Origin: Dipylidium caninum
Taxonomy: Eukaryota > Platyhelminthes > Cestoda > Cyclophyllidea > Dipylidiidae
Reading direction: 5' to 3'
Assembly (NCBI GenBank): GCA_017562135.1
Contig: QEYB01001642.1
Coordinates: forward strand, 310,001 to 374,000
Length of the DNA stretch: 64,000 nucleotides
Position 1 is the stretch's first letter. Every line of letters begins with the position of its first letter. Positions 62,878 to 64,000 of this stretch are shown here, in pieces. The translations under genes were made by a program, and so were the position numbers. The notes beneath the pieces were generated by a model. That model was not told where the DNA came from, ran no database searches, and saw only the letters and a list, made by a program, of their open reading frames with translations.

Positions 62878-64000
62878 GTGAAGGAGCCTATTCTCGTTGG
62901 AGGATTGAAGATCCCGACACGGGGTTAAAATCCTCCCAAATACTTGTTTTTGCGGCTATTACCGATTGCCTTTATTGAATCAGCGGTTCGTTAGAGGTCA
63001 CTTTGAAGGCGGATTGTGGTACGAAAGTGGTCTGGTAAGGAAGCGCGGCGGGGACTAGCTCCATTTGCTCCACTTTGCTTCTCGACCCGACCAGGTCGCC
63101 TGGGAACGCGTTCGCACGTGAGGGGGAGAGGGCGGTAGGACATGGTGCTTGTTTAGGCAACCGAGGCGGTGTGTGCACATCCATCGCGCCGTCGAGCCCC
63201 TAGTCGCCTTACGGTTCGCCCCCTTCCCTCCGCTCATTCCACGGAGGAGCTTCGTCACCGTTACTGTGGCACGCGCAGTGCAGCGTTTCATTGCGTCGCC
63301 GCTTATCCGCCGGCTGTCCACCCCCAAAATGATGCTTTCTCACCTTTGCATACGCCTCTTGACGACGGCTAGCACAACCAGAATCTTCACTAGCTCACTC
63401 GGAGCGCCTATGATGCCACAATAGCTAGCATGGAATAATGAGTTGGACAGGGCTTCAGAGAACCGCTGTCGAGGCTGAAGTGTCATTCTTTCCGCATGCC
63501 GGGAGCTTGCAAGCTGCCCCAGAAGGGTCAGCGATGGATGGGATCGTGCTGGGAAAAGGCTCATCGGAGTCTTATGCCGGTGATCGCCTTTCGCTTGCCT
63601 CTTCAGAGTGTAGATTCGGGAATCGGTGGCGAGACTTTCCTGTCCCTCGGGTTGTTCGCCAACGCAAACTCCACGTCCTCATCCAATTCCACGGGCGATT
63701 TTCCCCAAGTCACGCCGACCACCGGCTTCACTCCAGACGAATTATGCCAACCTGCAACCCGGCGCTTCAAGTGGGGTCTTCGATGTCGCTTCGCCCCTCT
63801 TCGATGCAACATTTAAACAAGCAACAGCGCCCGCCTCTCTGTCCGCCGACGCCCCTAAGAGAGGACCCTTGGATCATGTTTCGTCGCTTGCACTGCATCC
63901 TTCGCCTTGGCCGCCCTCCTGGTCTACCGCCGTCGACTGTATTCCAGCTACGGAAACACCGCAAATGTATTTTCGTCTGGGTATGGCCATTCGATGAGTG
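62878..64000 (+). other. Right end of window, no exon resolved
   Basis: Overlapping open frames occur at 63149-63424 and 63496-64000 on the plus strand. One, at about 63620-63810, is Ser/Thr-rich and resembles a disordered protein segment. No splice chain could be established, and the gene may continue beyond the window. Confidence 0.3.

Noticed and set aside
1..64000. tRNA genes, rRNA, CRISPR arrays, intact transposons or reverse transcriptases
   Set aside because: Looked for T-loop-like boxes, spaced direct repeats, terminal repeats and polymerase motifs by eye; none convincing. A systematic tRNA and repeat search could change this.

Overview
The window is a piece of a metazoan nuclear genome, most likely a flatworm and probably a tapeworm. 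That placement is inferred from gene style: many introns of 35-90 bases mixed with introns of 1-7 kb, multi-exon orthologues of conserved animal genes, and a fast-evolving single-exon neuropeptide-type GPCR. There is no bacterial operon structure, CRISPR array, recognisable tRNA/rRNA gene or intact transposon.

Layout. (1) About 0.9-13.7 kb, plus strand: the 3' half of VPS53, a GARP/EARP tethering-complex subunit, in six exons with a 6.7-kb intron. (2) 13.7-18.5 kb: no gene seen. (3) 18.48-19.11 kb, minus strand: a complete two-exon LC8-type dynein light chain. (4) 19.1-25.6 kb: no gene seen. (5) 25.6-26.8 kb, plus strand: an intronless class A GPCR of 385 residues. (6) 26.8-35.3 kb: no confident gene; part may be the 3' end of the next gene. 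(7) 35.3-44.0 kb, minus strand: tyrosyl-DNA phosphodiesterase 1 (TDP1) carrying an N-terminal PBZ (poly(ADP-ribose)-binding) zinc finger; one internal stretch and the terminal exon are unresolved. (8) 44.7-47.65 kb, minus strand: the complete eight-exon transcription factor Dp (E2F partner). (9) 47.65-50.7 kb: AT-rich intergenic DNA. (10) 50.7-64 kb, plus strand: one or two multi-exon genes I could not identify, supported by exon chains with matching splice phases.

Most gene models were built by reading exons against remembered family sequences and requiring splice-site dinucleotides and codon phase to agree. The phases agree throughout VPS53, the dynein light chain and Dp, and through TDP1 except at one junction. 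The most interesting observations are the PBZ-TDP1 fusion, which puts PAR binding and 3'-tyrosyl-DNA repair in one polypeptide; three GC-AG introns in two genes, one of them splitting the TDP1 catalytic motif; and the unidentified plus-strand genes at the right end. The genes are ordinary neighbours (trafficking, motor, signalling, DNA repair, cell cycle) and show no sign of forming a pathway.
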